DNA of 64,000 nt from the NCBI RefSeq assembly GCF_001956915.1, contig NZ_MLJO01000003.1, positions 186,001 to 250,000 of the forward strand. The letters run 5' to 3'. How positions within the stretch are numbered: the stretch's first letter is position 1; each line of letters starts with the position of its first letter. A program made the translations under genes and the position numbers. The DNA is from Intrasporangium flavum (GTDB taxonomy: Bacteria; Actinomycetota; Actinomycetes; Actinomycetales; Dermatophilaceae). Positions 50,678 to 57,965 of this stretch are shown piece after piece. The notes beneath the pieces were generated by a model, which saw only the letters and a program-made list of their open reading frames with translations, did no database searches and was not told where the DNA came from.

Positions 50678-51346
50678 TCAGCGGGCCGGCCGGCTCATCG
50701 CGAGGCGTCGGGCGCGGGCCTCCACGCGGGCCCGGCGAAGGCCGACGCCGGCCGCCACGAGCAGCGCGAGGACCAGCGCGGCGCCCATCAGGGCGAACCC
50801 GACGGCGGCTGGGCTCCACCCGGAGCCGAGCTCGACCGGCGCGTACCCCGGCAGGGCGGTAGCCGCGGCGCCGTCTGTGGGGGCGTGCCCCGGCCCGGCC
50901 GCGGCGAGGACGGCGTCCGCCTCCGTGGTGCCGTAGGCGGCCAGGGCGCAGGGGCTCACGAGCAACCGCCCGTCCCGGGTCTGCAGCGCGACCACGTACC
51001 GGTCCCCCTCCGGCACGGTCGTCACGTCGTCGGTCTCGGCGTGGAGCAGGCGGGGCGCCTGCCCCTGGTGGACGCTCGCCACCTCGACGGTCCACGAGAC
51101 CGGGTGCGGGCTGTAGGAGGCGCCGGGGTCCTCGACGTGCGTCAGCCGACCGACGACGATGACGTCGGCCGACGCCACGACCTCCGAGGCCGTGGGCGCG
51201 GCGCAGGAGGCCGCCGCCGCGGGCGGGATGTGCGCACCCACGCTCGTGCCGAACAGCGCCGCAGCGGCGAGCACCACGGCGGCCAGGCCCCGGAGCCCGG
51301 CCGTGCGGCGTCGAGCCACTCGTGGCCGCGCAGACACCCCTGTCAT
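50678..51346 (-). CDS. Exported single-pass protein with TIMP/NTR-like domain
   Basis: A 222-residue protein: signal peptide ~1-47 (basic, then AAVVLAAAALFGTSVGAHI and AAAAS), an NTR/TIMP-like domain beginning CAAPTASEVVASADVIVVGRLTHVED and ending with a second Cys in LLVSPCALAAYG, then a Pro/Gly linker, a membrane helix (~186-209) and a basic tail. It is probably anchored in the membrane with the domain outside. The role is unknown. Confidence 0.75.
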   Translation of the reverse strand: MTGVSARPRVARRRTAGLRGLAAVVLAAAALFGTSVGAHIPPAAAASCAAPTASEVVASADVIVVGRLTHVEDPGASYSPHPVSWTVEVASVHQGQAPRLLHAETDDVTTVPEGDRYVVALQTRDGRLLVSPCALAAYGTTEADAVLAAAGPGHAPTDGAAATALPGYAPVELGSGWSPAAVGFALMGAALVLALLVAAGVGLRRARVEARARRLAMSRPAR

Positions 51347-51425
51347 GTCCCGAGCGTGGCAGGTCCGCGCGTGTCCCATGCCCACCAGACCCCTGCCGTG
51401 GCCCGATCGTTGCGCCCGCCGCCTA

Positions 51426-51510
51426 CCACCGCGACAAGGGACCACGTGGCGGGCTGTCGTGCCGGACGTCGCCCTGCCACCACGACAAGCGACCACATGG
51501 CGTCGTGCTG
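51426..51510 (+). repeat. Two palindromic repeat units upstream of the DUF559 gene
   Basis: Unit A (51426-51461) and unit B (51477-51510) share the core CGACAAGSGACCACRTGGCG and end in an inverted copy of the first bases (TGTCG or TCGTG). Each is an imperfect palindrome of about 33 bp around CCACRTGG. Related units in opposite orientation occur at 52547-52673 after the gene. They translate to no conserved protein and lie in intergenic DNA. Confidence 0.75.
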
Positions 51511-51537
51511 AGGCGCGCGACGCCTGTCGGGCTGGGG

Positions 51538-52545
51538 ATGAGCCGCTCGGCGGCAGGCTCCCCTGCGCGAGCATCGGGCCATGCACGGCACGCCAGCACC
51601 ACCCCGAGGCCCCGGGTCGCGACCACCACGGACCCCGTCAGCGGGCGACGCCAGGTCGTCCCGCCGCCGGGAGTCAGCGTCTGGGACCTGCGCTCCGGGC
51701 GCTACCGGAGGCTGCTCCGGGGCGTCTACGTGTCGGCGTCGGTGCCGGTCACGCCGGTCGTCGCGGCACGGGCCGGGCTGCTCGTCGCGGGCCCCGCGGG
51801 AGTCGCCTCGCACCACACGGCCGCTCGCGTCTGGGGCGCCGTCGTCCCCGACGACGGCCTCGTGCACGTGACGGGCCACACTCGCCCGCGCGGGGCCGGG
51901 CTCAGGGCCCACCGGCCGAAGCCCGGGCAGCGCGGTACGACGCGGCACGGGATCCGGCTGACAACGCCCGCCTCGACCTTCCTCGACCTCAGCGACGACC
52001 TCGGGCTCGTCGACCTCGTCGTCGCCGGCGACTCACTCGTCAGGGCCGGCGTCGTGACGCCCACCCAGCTCGTCGAGGCATCGGCCGCCTACCGGGGCAG
52101 GGCGCGTCGCCTGGCTCGACGCGCCGCTTCGCTCGTGCGGGCCGCCGTCGACTCGCCGATGGAGACGCGCCTCCGGATGCTCATGGTGCTGGCCGGGCTC
52201 CCCGGGCCGGTGGTCGACCACCGCATCCGGTGGCCGGACGACCGGGTCCGCTTCCGGTTCGACCTGTCGTTCCCCGACGCACGGCTCGTCATCGAGTACG
52301 ACGGCCGGCATCACGCGGAGTCCGACGATCAGTGGGACAGCGGCATCGACGGGCGCGAGTGGATGGACGGCGACGGCTGGCGCCTCGTCGTCGTCCGATC
52401 CAAGGACCTCTACCGGACGCCCGCGCGCACCCTGGGTCGGATCGCCGCAGCCATGCGCGACCAGGGAATGCACGTGCCCCGCCTGTCCGACGCGTGGCGG
52501 CTGCACTTCCCGAGCCTGCCGGAGGACCTCGCCGTCCCCGCGTGA
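51538..52545 (+). CDS. DUF559-type (PD-(D/E)XK, Vsr-like) nuclease with AbiEi-like N-terminus
   Basis: A 335-residue protein. The N-terminal half has AbiEi/type IV antitoxin-like features: VWDLRSGRYRRLLRGVYVS (winged-helix), ASHHTAARVWGAV, TTPASTFLDLSDDLGLVDLVVAGDSLVR. The C-terminal half is DUF559: DSPMETRLRMLMVLAGL, then FRFDLSFPDARLVIEYDGRHH, where the Asp and Glu-x-Asp are the expected catalytic residues. The GTG/ATG choice is unsure; ATG 51538 keeps the homology without the long low-complexity extension. It is bracketed by inversely oriented palindromic repeats, interrupts the clp region, and is likely a mobile or multi-copy accessory gene. Confidence 0.8.
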   Translation: MSRSAAGSPARASGHARHASTTPRPRVATTTDPVSGRRQVVPPPGVSVWDLRSGRYRRLLRGVYVSASVPVTPVVAARAGLLVAGPAGVASHHTAARVWGAVVPDDGLVHVTGHTRPRGAGLRAHRPKPGQRGTTRHGIRLTTPASTFLDLSDDLGLVDLVVAGDSLVRAGVVTPTQLVEASAAYRGRARRLARRAASLVRAAVDSPMETRLRMLMVLAGLPGPVVDHRIRWPDDRVRFRFDLSFPDARLVIEYDGRHHAESDDQWDSGIDGREWMDGDGWRLVVVRSKDLYRTPARTLGRIAAAMRDQGMHVPRLSDAWRLHFPSLPEDLAVPA

Positions 52546-52546
52546 A

Positions 52547-52673
52547 CCGCACCACGTGGTCCCTTGTGGCGGCCGGCGGAACGGATCGGACGCGACAACG
52601 TGCCATGTGGCCCCTTGTTGCGCAGGCGGACGCCGGGCGGGCGCGACAACGCGCCACACGGTCGCTTGACGCG
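52547..52673 (-). repeat. Three palindromic repeat units downstream of the DUF559 gene
   Basis: Unit C (52547-52572), D (52592-52625) and E (52641-52673) are the same repeat as at 51426-51510 but in inverted orientation. Read on the minus strand they carry ACAAGGGACCACGTGG (C), AACAAGGGGCCACATGG (D) and TCAAGCGACCGTGTGG (E), ending TTGTCGC in D and E. They separate the DUF559 gene from the acyl-CoA-binding protein gene. Confidence 0.75.
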
Positions 52674-52700
52674 CTGGGACGCGGGTGCGGGAGGGACGCG

Positions 52701-52955
52701 TCAGGCGGAGGTGAGGTCGCGGACGATCGCGACGTACTGCTCCTCGGCGGCCTCCGGGGCGGTGCCGGACAGTTTGGCCCACGCGTCGTACTTGGCCCGG
52801 CCGACCGGGTTCATCATCCCGGGCCGGGACCCGCTGACGTCGCCCTGCGTGACCTGCTTGAAGAGGCCGTAGAGCGTCAGCTTCACGTCGTTGCCGGGGT
52901 CGGTCGTCAGGCCCTTGACCGCCTCGACCGCCTGCTCGAACTCCGCACTCGCCAT
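52701..52955 (-). CDS. Acyl-CoA-binding protein
   Basis: An 84-residue ACBP: FEQAVEAVKGL, then LYGLFKQVTQGDVSGSRPGMMNPVGRAKYDAWAKLSGT, with the Tyr and Lys of the acyl-CoA site (LYxLFKQxTxGD and RAKYxAW) intact. Binds medium- to long-chain acyl-CoA esters. Bacterial ACBPs are uncommon but occur in actinobacteria. The stop lies in TGACGCGTC. A terminator separates it from clpP2. Confidence 0.95.
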   Translation of the reverse strand: MASAEFEQAVEAVKGLTTDPGNDVKLTLYGLFKQVTQGDVSGSRPGMMNPVGRAKYDAWAKLSGTAPEAAEEQYVAIVRDLTSA

Positions 52956-53006
52956 GTCTGCTCCTTCGATCGGCGCACCACCCGGACGCCACCATCCAAG
53001 CAGGTA

Positions 53007-53044
53007 CGCGAAGGGCCGGGTCCAGACGGACCCGGCCCTTCGCG
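53007..53044 (-). terminator. Terminator downstream of clpP2
   Basis: A perfect 17-bp inverted repeat (CGCGAAGGGCCGGGTCC and its complement) with the 4-nt loop AGAC, 13 nt after the clpP2 stop. There is no T-run. Confidence 0.75.
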
Positions 53045-53056
53045 CATGCGCCTGAC

Positions 53057-53710
53057 TCAGACCTCGAGCGAGGCCTTGCGCGAGGCGAGCACCTCGTCGA
53101 TGAGGCCGTACTCCTTGGCGTCGGCAGCACCGAGGATCTTGTCGCGCTCGATGTCCTGGCGGACCTGGTCGGACGTGCGGCCGGTGTGGTGGGCCATGGT
53201 GTCCTCGAGCCAGGTGCGCATGCGGAGCACCTCGTTGGCCTGGATCTCGATGTCGGAGGCCTGCCCGTAGTCGCCGCCCGAGAGCGCCGGCTGGTGGATG
53301 AGGATGCGGGAGTTCGGCAGGGCGAACCGCTTGCCCGGCGCGCCGGCGCCGAGGAGCACGGCCGCGGCCGAGGCCGCCTGCCCGATGCAGAACGTCTGGA
53401 TGTCGGGTCGGACGAACTGCATCGTGTCGTAGATCGCGGTCATCGCCGTGAACGAGCCACCGGGGCTGTTGATGTACATGAGGATGTCGCGGTCGGGGTC
53501 CAGCGACTCGAGGACGAGCAGCTGGGCGATGATGTCGTCGGCCGACGCGTCGTCGACCTGCACGCCGAGGAAGATGATGCGGTCCTCGAAGAGCTTGTTG
53601 TAGGGGTCGGACCGCTTCATCCCGTAGGACGTGCGCTCCTCGAACTGCGGCAGGATGTAGCGGCTCGAGGGCTGCGCCACGGCGAGACGGTTCGTGGGTT
53701 CGATCATCAT
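53057..53710 (-). CDS. clpP2: ClpP2 protease subunit
   Basis: A 217-residue serine protease subunit. Catalytic Ser in CIGQAASAAAVLL, His in RILIHQPALSGGDYG, Asp in DRDKILGAADAKEYGLID. The long N-terminus (NRLAVAQPSSRYILPQFEERTSYG) is typical of ClpP2-type subunits with a propeptide. GGAGA lies 7 nt before ATG 53710; an in-frame ATG follows at 53707. It follows clpP1 by 29 nt, so the two are co-transcribed and form the ClpP1P2 complex essential in actinobacteria. Confidence 0.97.
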   Translation of the reverse strand: MMIEPTNRLAVAQPSSRYILPQFEERTSYGMKRSDPYNKLFEDRIIFLGVQVDDASADDIIAQLLVLESLDPDRDILMYINSPGGSFTAMTAIYDTMQFVRPDIQTFCIGQAASAAAVLLGAGAPGKRFALPNSRILIHQPALSGGDYGQASDIEIQANEVLRMRTWLEDTMAHHTGRTSDQVRQDIERDKILGAADAKEYGLIDEVLASRKASLEV

Positions 53711-53739
53711 GGTGTTCTCCAAAGTCCTTGCAGCCGTGG

Positions 53740-54381
53740 TCAGTTGGCGTCCGGCTTGGCGTCGGCAGACCCGACGCCGCGCCCCTCGACGGCCTGGTCG
53801 GAGCGGCTGAAGACGTGGTCGACGAAGCCGTACTCCTTGGCCTCCTCCGCGCTGAACCAGCGGTCGCGGTCGGAGTCCTTCTCGATCTGGTCGACGGTCT
53901 GCCCCGTGTGCTCGGCGATGAGCTGGGCCATCTGCTTCTTGACGTAGAGCATCTGCTCGGCCTGGATCTTGATGTCCGTGGCCGTGCCGCCGATGCCGCC
54001 CGAGGGCTGGTGCATCATGACGCGGGCGTGGGGCGTGGCGTAGCGCTTGCCCTTCGTGCCGGCCGACAGGAGGAACTGGCCCATCGAGGCGGCCATGCCC
54101 ATGGCGACGGTCGCGACGTCGTTGGGGATCCAGTTCATCGTGTCGAAGATGGCCATGCCGGCCGAGATGGACCCGCCGGGGCTGTTGATGTAGAGCCAGA
54201 TGTCCTTCTCGGGGTCCTCGGCCGACAGCAGCAGCAGCTGCGCGGCGATGGCGTTCGCGTTGTCGTCGCGCACGTCGGACCCGAGGAAGATGATCCGCTC
54301 CTTGAGCAGGCGGTTGTAGATGTGGTCGTCGAGACCACCCGGCTGGCCGTTGCCGTTGGCGGAGATGTCCGAGTTCACCAT
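53740..54381 (-). CDS. clpP1: ClpP1 protease subunit
   Basis: A 213-residue subunit: [42 protein letters not shown], Ser in [14 protein letters not shown], His in [16 protein letters not shown], Asp in [18 protein letters not shown]. Partner of clpP2 downstream. The leader contains a ClgR box (54517) and TAGGGT at 54469 as possible -10, leaving ~80 nt of untranslated RNA before ATG 54381. Confidence 0.97.
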   Translation of the reverse strand: MVNSDISANGNGQPGGLDDHIYNRLLKERIIFLGSDVRDDNANAIAAQLLLLSAEDPEKDIWLYINSPGGSISAGMAIFDTMNWIPNDVATVAMGMAASMGQFLLSAGTKGKRYATPHARVMMHQPSGGIGGTATDIKIQAEQMLYVKKQMAQLIAEHTGQTVDQIEKDSDRDRWFSAEEAKEYGFVDHVFSRSDQAVEGRGVGSADAKPDAN

Positions 54382-54516
54382 GTCTCCATCGTCGAAGTTG
54401 TCCGGTCCTGGCGGCGTCCGCGGCCCCGGCCACGGGGTCCCGGTCCGTCACCGGCCGGCTCGTCACTGACCCTAACGCGCACCCCCCGGAGCAGATTTCC
54501 CGATTCGGGTCCTGTT

Positions 54517-54527
54517 CGCCGTGAGCG
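54517..54527 (-). promoter_or_regulatory. ClgR box upstream of clpP1
   Basis: On the minus strand CGCTCACGGCG followed by AAC matches the ClgR consensus CGCYNANRGCG-WWS at every defined position (consensus known from Corynebacterium/Streptomyces). It lies ~43 nt before a TAGGGT -10-like box (54469), a place suited to activation of clpP1P2. Confidence 0.65.
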
Positions 54528-54533
54528 CACAAA

Positions 54534-54569
54534 CCTGAGCGCCCCCGGCGCAAGCCGGGGGCGCTCAGG
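54534..54569 (-). terminator. Terminator of the 54600 gene
   Basis: A perfect 16-bp inverted repeat (CCTGAGCGCCCCCGGC and its complement) around a GCAA tetraloop, 31 nt past the stop of the small acidic protein gene on the same strand and 7 bp before the ClgR box. Confidence 0.75.
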
Positions 54570-54599
54570 CGTCGACAGGCGTCGACGCGTACCGACGCG

Positions 54600-54926
54600 T
54601 CACTCGTTCAGGCCGTTGTCCTGCCCGGACTCCCCCTCGGCGCTCGCCTGGTCGGCCCACGCCTGCGCGTCGGAGCCAGTGCCGGAGCCGGTCGTGTCCT
54701 GCGCGTCGCCCAGCACGTCCTCGCGCGGGGCGGCGCTCGGGGTGCTTCCGTCGGCGTTGCCGCGCTCGACGTCCTCGTCGGTCGCCGCGCCGGACGCGTC
54801 GGCCGGGCTGCCGTCGGAGGTGCCGCTCGTCGTCGCCGACGTGCCCTCGCCGCCCGAGCCGTCGGGCCGCTCGCTGTTGATGTCGGTGTCGGTCAGGCCG
54901 GGCGTGCTCTCGTCGTGGGTGCTCAT
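54600..54926 (-). CDS. Small acidic Ser/Gly/Asp-rich protein
   Basis: A 108-residue protein composed almost entirely of Asp, Glu, Ser, Gly, Thr and Ala (e.g. DGSGGEGTSATTSGTSDGS), no hydrophobic stretch, almost certainly disordered. Starts MSTHDESTPGLTDTD. It lies between tig and clpP1 on the same strand, has its own terminator, and its TGA is in TGACGCGTC. No family recognised; it could be a non-coding frame, but its clean start, stop and terminator argue for a gene. Confidence 0.6.
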   Translation of the reverse strand: MSTHDESTPGLTDTDINSERPDGSGGEGTSATTSGTSDGSPADASGAATDEDVERGNADGSTPSAAPREDVLGDAQDTTGSGTGSDAQAWADQASAEGESGQDNGLNE

Positions 54927-54993
54927 GCCCGTCCCGTACCCATCCGCGACCGGTCCGCGCGGTGGCGTCCCCGACGCACGGGGCCCGGACACG

Positions 54994-55028
54994 ACGAACG
55001 GCCGGCCCCAGCGGGACCGGCCGTTCGT
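54994..55028 (-). terminator. Terminator of tig
   Basis: ACGAACGGCCGG and CCGGCCGTTCGT are perfectly complementary 12-nt arms, with CCC/GGG pairing inside the loop region. It lies 19 nt after the tig stop on the same strand. Confidence 0.75.
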
Positions 55029-55046
55029 GCGAAGGAGCGGGACGCG

Positions 55047-56393
55047 TCAGGCGTCGGCCTTCTCCTCGGTGGCCTCGGTGGCCTCGGTGGCCTCGGCGAC
55101 GGGCGCCTCGTCCTCGTCACCCTCGGAGCCCGGGACGGCCTCGTTGAGGTCGACCGTGTTGCCGGCGGTGTCCTTGACGGAGACCTTCTCGAGGACCGTG
55201 GCGAGGGCCTTGCGGCGCGCGACCTCGGAGACCATCGCGGGGATCTGGCCGTCCTTGTCGATCTGCTGGGCGAAGGAGTTCGGGTCCATGCCGTACTGCT
55301 GCGAGCTCATGACGAGGAACTCGATGAGCTCCTGCTGCTGGACCTGGACCTCCTCCTTCTCGGCGATCGCGTCGAGGAGCAGCTGCGTGCGCAGGCCCTT
55401 GCGGGTGCTCTCGTCGACCTCGGCGCGGTGCTCGTCGTCCTCGAGACGACCCTCACCCTCGAGGTGGTTGTGGACCTCGGCCTCGACGACGCCCTCGGGC
55501 ACCGGGACCTCGACCTTCTCGAGCAGCGCGTCGAGGAGCTGGTCGCGGGCGGCGACGCCCTGGGCGAACTTCGCGTCGATCTCGGCCTTCTGGGCGAGGT
55601 CGGCCTTGAGGTCGTCGAGCGTGTCGAACTCCGAGGCCAGCTGGGCGAACTCGTCGTCGAGCTCGGGCAGCTCGCGCTCCTTGACGGCAGTGACCGTGAC
55701 GGTGCACTCGGCGTCCTGGCCCTCCTTGTCGCCACCGGCGAGCGGGGCGGTGAAGGTCTTGGTCTCGTCGGCGCTCATGCCGACGAGGGCCTCGTCGAGA
55801 CCGTCGAGCATGTTCTTGCTGCCGACCTCGTAGGAGACGCCCTTGACCGCGTCGATCTCCTCGCCGTCGATCTCGGCGGCCAGGTCGATGGAGACGAAGT
55901 CGCCGTCCTGGACGGCGCGCTCGACGCCCTTGAGGGTGCCGAAGCGGGCGCGGAGGTCGTCGAGGCGCTTGGTGACCTCGTCGTCGGAGACGGTGGCCTC
56001 GTCGACGGTCAGCTCGATGTCGGAGAAGTCGGGCAGCTCGATCTCGGGGCGCTTGTCGACCTCGGCGGTGAAGCTGAAGTCCTCGCCGTCCTTGGCCGGC
56101 ACCTTGAGGTCGGTGATCTCGGGCTGGCCGAGCGGGCGGACCTCGTTGGCCTCGAGGGCCTGGCCGTAGAAGGTCGGGAGGGCGTTGTTGACGGCCTCCT
56201 CGAGGACGGCCGCGCGGCCGACGCGCTGCTCGATGATGCGCGCGGGAATCTTGCCCTTGCGGAAGCCGGGGACCTGGATGTGCTCGCCGATGTGCTTGAT
56301 GGCCGCATCGAGGCTCGGCTTGAGCTCCTCGAACGGGACCTCGACGGTCATCTTGACCCGGGTCGGGCTGAGGGTCTCGAGGGCACTCTTCAC
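55047..56393 (-). CDS. tig: Trigger factor
   Basis: Ribosome-bound chaperone and prolyl isomerase. The 448-residue protein starts VKSALETLSPTRVKMTVEVPFEEL and has the ribosome-binding GFRKGK loop (QVPGFRKGKIPARII), a PPIase domain (~160-245, DGDFVSIDLAAEIDG) and the helical C-terminal arms, ending in an Ala/Glu/Thr-rich tail (EATEATEATEE). GTG 56393 is chosen because GGAG lies 9 nt upstream; the in-frame ATG 56408 has no binding site. First of the tig-clpP1-clpP2 chaperone/protease region. Confidence 0.96.
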   Translation of the reverse strand: MKSALETLSPTRVKMTVEVPFEELKPSLDAAIKHIGEHIQVPGFRKGKIPARIIEQRVGRAAVLEEAVNNALPTFYGQALEANEVRPLGQPEITDLKVPAKDGEDFSFTAEVDKRPEIELPDFSDIELTVDEATVSDDEVTKRLDDLRARFGTLKGVERAVQDGDFVSIDLAAEIDGEEIDAVKGVSYEVGSKNMLDGLDEALVGMSADETKTFTAPLAGGDKEGQDAECTVTVTAVKERELPELDDEFAQLASEFDTLDDLKADLAQKAEIDAKFAQGVAARDQLLDALLEKVEVPVPEGVVEAEVHNHLEGEGRLEDDEHRAEVDESTRKGLRTQLLLDAIAEKEEVQVQQQELIEFLVMSSQQYGMDPNSFAQQIDKDGQIPAMVSEVARRKALATVLEKVSVKDTAGNTVDLNEAVPGSEGDEDEAPVAEATEATEATEEKADA

Positions 56394-56548
56394 TGCGGGG
56401 TACTCCATCTGGGGCAGTTGGGGGCCGGCGCGCTTCGACGGTGGCGCCGACGCTGGACATGGAACCGACGCACCATGCTATAGGCCGCACGACGGATGGC
56501 TAAATGCGCCGACGGCGCCGCCCCCGCGCTCGCCTATGCTCGGGGCCC

Positions 56549-57100
56549 ATGAGCGAGTCGCCGGCCCCGTCGCCCAGCCCGTCGGACCCGACGCGTCCGG
56601 TGCCCTCCGGCGCCCTCGGGACGCTGCGGACGATCCAGATGGTCTCGGGCATGGTCGGCATCGGCGCCCTCATGCTCTCGGCGGTGCGCATCCTCGTCGA
56701 CCCGGCCGCCCCGATGCCGTCGTGGCCCGCCGTCGCGGTCGTGCTCGTCGTGCTCGTCGGCTCGGCCGTGCTCGTGCGCCGCGTCGGCTACACGGTGCCG
56801 GCCCTCCCCCAGGGCCTGCCGCGCGAGAACGCCGAGACGACGAGCCTGCGGTACTTCACCTCGACGACGATCCTGCGGACCGCCTTCGCCGAGGCGCCGG
56901 TGCTCGTGGCCTTCGCCGTGTCGTTCGTCTTCACGCCGCACACGTGGGTGACGCTGCTCATCGCCCTGCCGGGCGGGCTCGCGCTCTTCTGGCTGCACGG
57001 GTGGCCCTCGCCCCGCACGGCCGCGGCGGTCGAGGCGGGCCTGGAGGCCGAGGGTGCGGAGTCCTACCTGTCCGAGGCGCTGGGCTTCCGGGCCGGGTGA
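56549..57100 (+). CDS. Small polytopic membrane protein
   Basis: A 183-residue protein with a Pro/Ser-rich N-terminus and four predicted membrane helices (~33-51, 60-80, ~108-128, ~131-149), then a charged end (EAGLEAEGAESYLSEALG). No family is recognised. TATGCT lies 8 nt before the ATG (leaderless type). It is divergent from tig and convergent with the DUF2087 gene. Confidence 0.75.
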   Translation: MSESPAPSPSPSDPTRPVPSGALGTLRTIQMVSGMVGIGALMLSAVRILVDPAAPMPSWPAVAVVLVVLVGSAVLVRRVGYTVPALPQGLPRENAETTSLRYFTSTTILRTAFAEAPVLVAFAVSFVFTPHTWVTLLIALPGGLALFWLHGWPSPRTAAAVEAGLEAEGAESYLSEALGFRAG

Positions 57101-57128
57101 GGTCGCCCGACGCGTCCGGCCCGGGCCG

Positions 57129-57428
57129 TCACGGGGTGACGGTGCCGCCGCTGCGCCAGTAGCGCCCGTCGGCGCGGTCGAGGAAGCCCTCCTCGACGAG
57201 GTAGCGACGCAGGGCCGCGACGTCCGGGTGGTAGGCCCGCAGCGCGTTGTTGACCTGCGTCTCGTCGTAGCGTTCCCCGGGCTCGAACTGCTGGGCGAGG
57301 AGGTCGAGGACGACGAGACGCTTGCGGATCTTCGTCGGGATCGCGGTGAGCGAGCCGTCGGGCGCGAGGAACGAGCGGAGGACGGCGTCGCGGTCGCGGA
57401 GGGCGTCCTGGAGGTCGGGGCGGTGCAC
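57129..57428 (-). CDS. DUF2087 protein
   Basis: A 99-residue protein: AVLRSFLAPDGSLTAIPTKIRKRLVVLDLLAQQFEPGERYDETQVNNALRAYHPDVAALRRYLVEEGFLDRADGRYWRSGG. This is the DUF2087 winged-helix pattern, often C-terminal in ArsR-like regulators; here it stands alone. A TACCGT box lies 6 nt before GTG 57428 (leaderless type). It probably binds nucleic acid, but its target is unknown. Confidence 0.88.
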   Translation of the reverse strand: MHRPDLQDALRDRDAVLRSFLAPDGSLTAIPTKIRKRLVVLDLLAQQFEPGERYDETQVNNALRAYHPDVAALRRYLVEEGFLDRADGRYWRSGGTVTP

Positions 57429-57476
57429 GCGTCCACGGTAGGAGCCCGGTCGGTGGTGGTGCCACCGGCTTTCTGG

Positions 57477-57547
57477 AGCGGGCGACGAGAATCGAACTCG
57501 CGTAATCAGTTTGGAAGACTGAGGCTCTACCATTGAGCTACGCCCGC
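57477..57547 (-). tRNA. tRNA-Gly (TCC anticodon)
   Basis: A 71-nt cloverleaf on the minus strand: acceptor GCGGGCG, D-arm TAGCTCAATGGTAGAGC, anticodon stem TCAGT/ACTGA with anticodon TCC, T-arm GAGTTCGATTCTC, acceptor 3' side CGCCCGC with discriminator T. CCA is encoded (57474-57476). TAGGCT at 57583-57588 is a plausible -10 box. Confidence 0.97.
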
Positions 57548-57616
57548 AGGAGTGCCGGTCGGTGCCGGCGATCCGAGGCGCTAGCCTACTGGTTCGCGCC
57601 CGGTCCGCCGAATTCG

Positions 57617-57633
57617 ACCCGCTGCCAGCGGGT
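57617..57633. repeat. Palindrome between divergent tRNA genes
   Basis: ACCCGCTG-C-CAGCGGGT is a perfect 17-nt palindrome 22 bp upstream of tRNA-Pro and ~70 bp upstream of tRNA-Gly. It could be an operator or a structured element in the divergent promoter region. No factor can be named. Confidence 0.4.
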
Positions 57634-57655
57634 TCGTCGCGTCCGCGGGCGCGAA

Positions 57656-57729
57656 CGGGGCATGGCGCAGCTTGGTAGCGCGTCCGCTTTGGGAGCGGAA
57701 GGTCGCAGGTTCAAATCCTGTTGCCCCGA
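57656..57729 (+). tRNA. tRNA-Pro (TGG anticodon)
   Basis: A 74-nt cloverleaf: acceptor CGGGGCA pairs with TGCCCCG, D-arm GCGCAGCTTGGTAGCGC, anticodon stem TCCGC/GCGGA with loop TTTGGGA giving TGG, T-arm CAGGTTCAAATCCTG, discriminator A at 57729. CCA is not encoded. A long hairpin terminator follows 5 nt later. Confidence 0.96.
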
Positions 57730-57734
57730 CATCA

Positions 57735-57782
57735 CGAAAGGCCGGGCTGGAAGCGACGGAGTCGCTCCAGCCCGGCCTTTCG
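57735..57782 (+). terminator. Terminator of tRNA-Pro
   Basis: CGAAAGGCCGGGCTGG pairs perfectly with CCAGCCCGGCCTTTCG; inside, AGCGAC pairs with GTCGCT around a GGA loop with one extra A. The stem is 22 bp and the 3' arm ends CCTTTCG. The 183 bp between here and trmB carry a second imperfect inverted repeat (GGGGCCACAGGATGCC at ~57790, matched at 57855-57870) and otherwise nothing I can identify. Confidence 0.75.
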
Positions 57783-57965
57783 CTCGTCGGGGCCACAGGA
57801 TGCCGGGAGCCGGAGCGCACCGAGGCGAGGAACGAGCCACGGGACGCGACGGCGGCATCCTGTTGCCCCCGCCTCGATGAGACTTCTGCTGGCAGGACGG
57901 AAGCAATTCGAACCGGCCCCGGACCGACACCTGACCTGGAGAAGGTGCGAAGGCACCGACCCGGC

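Noticed and set aside
51426-52673. CRISPR array
   Set aside because: The repeat units are palindromic, differ from one another, are unevenly spaced, change orientation and have no cas genes nearby.
57730-57965. A full integrative element at tRNA-Pro
   Set aside because: Only a 13-bp duplication is present, with no integrase; the distance between the copies is ~140 bp, too short for an element.
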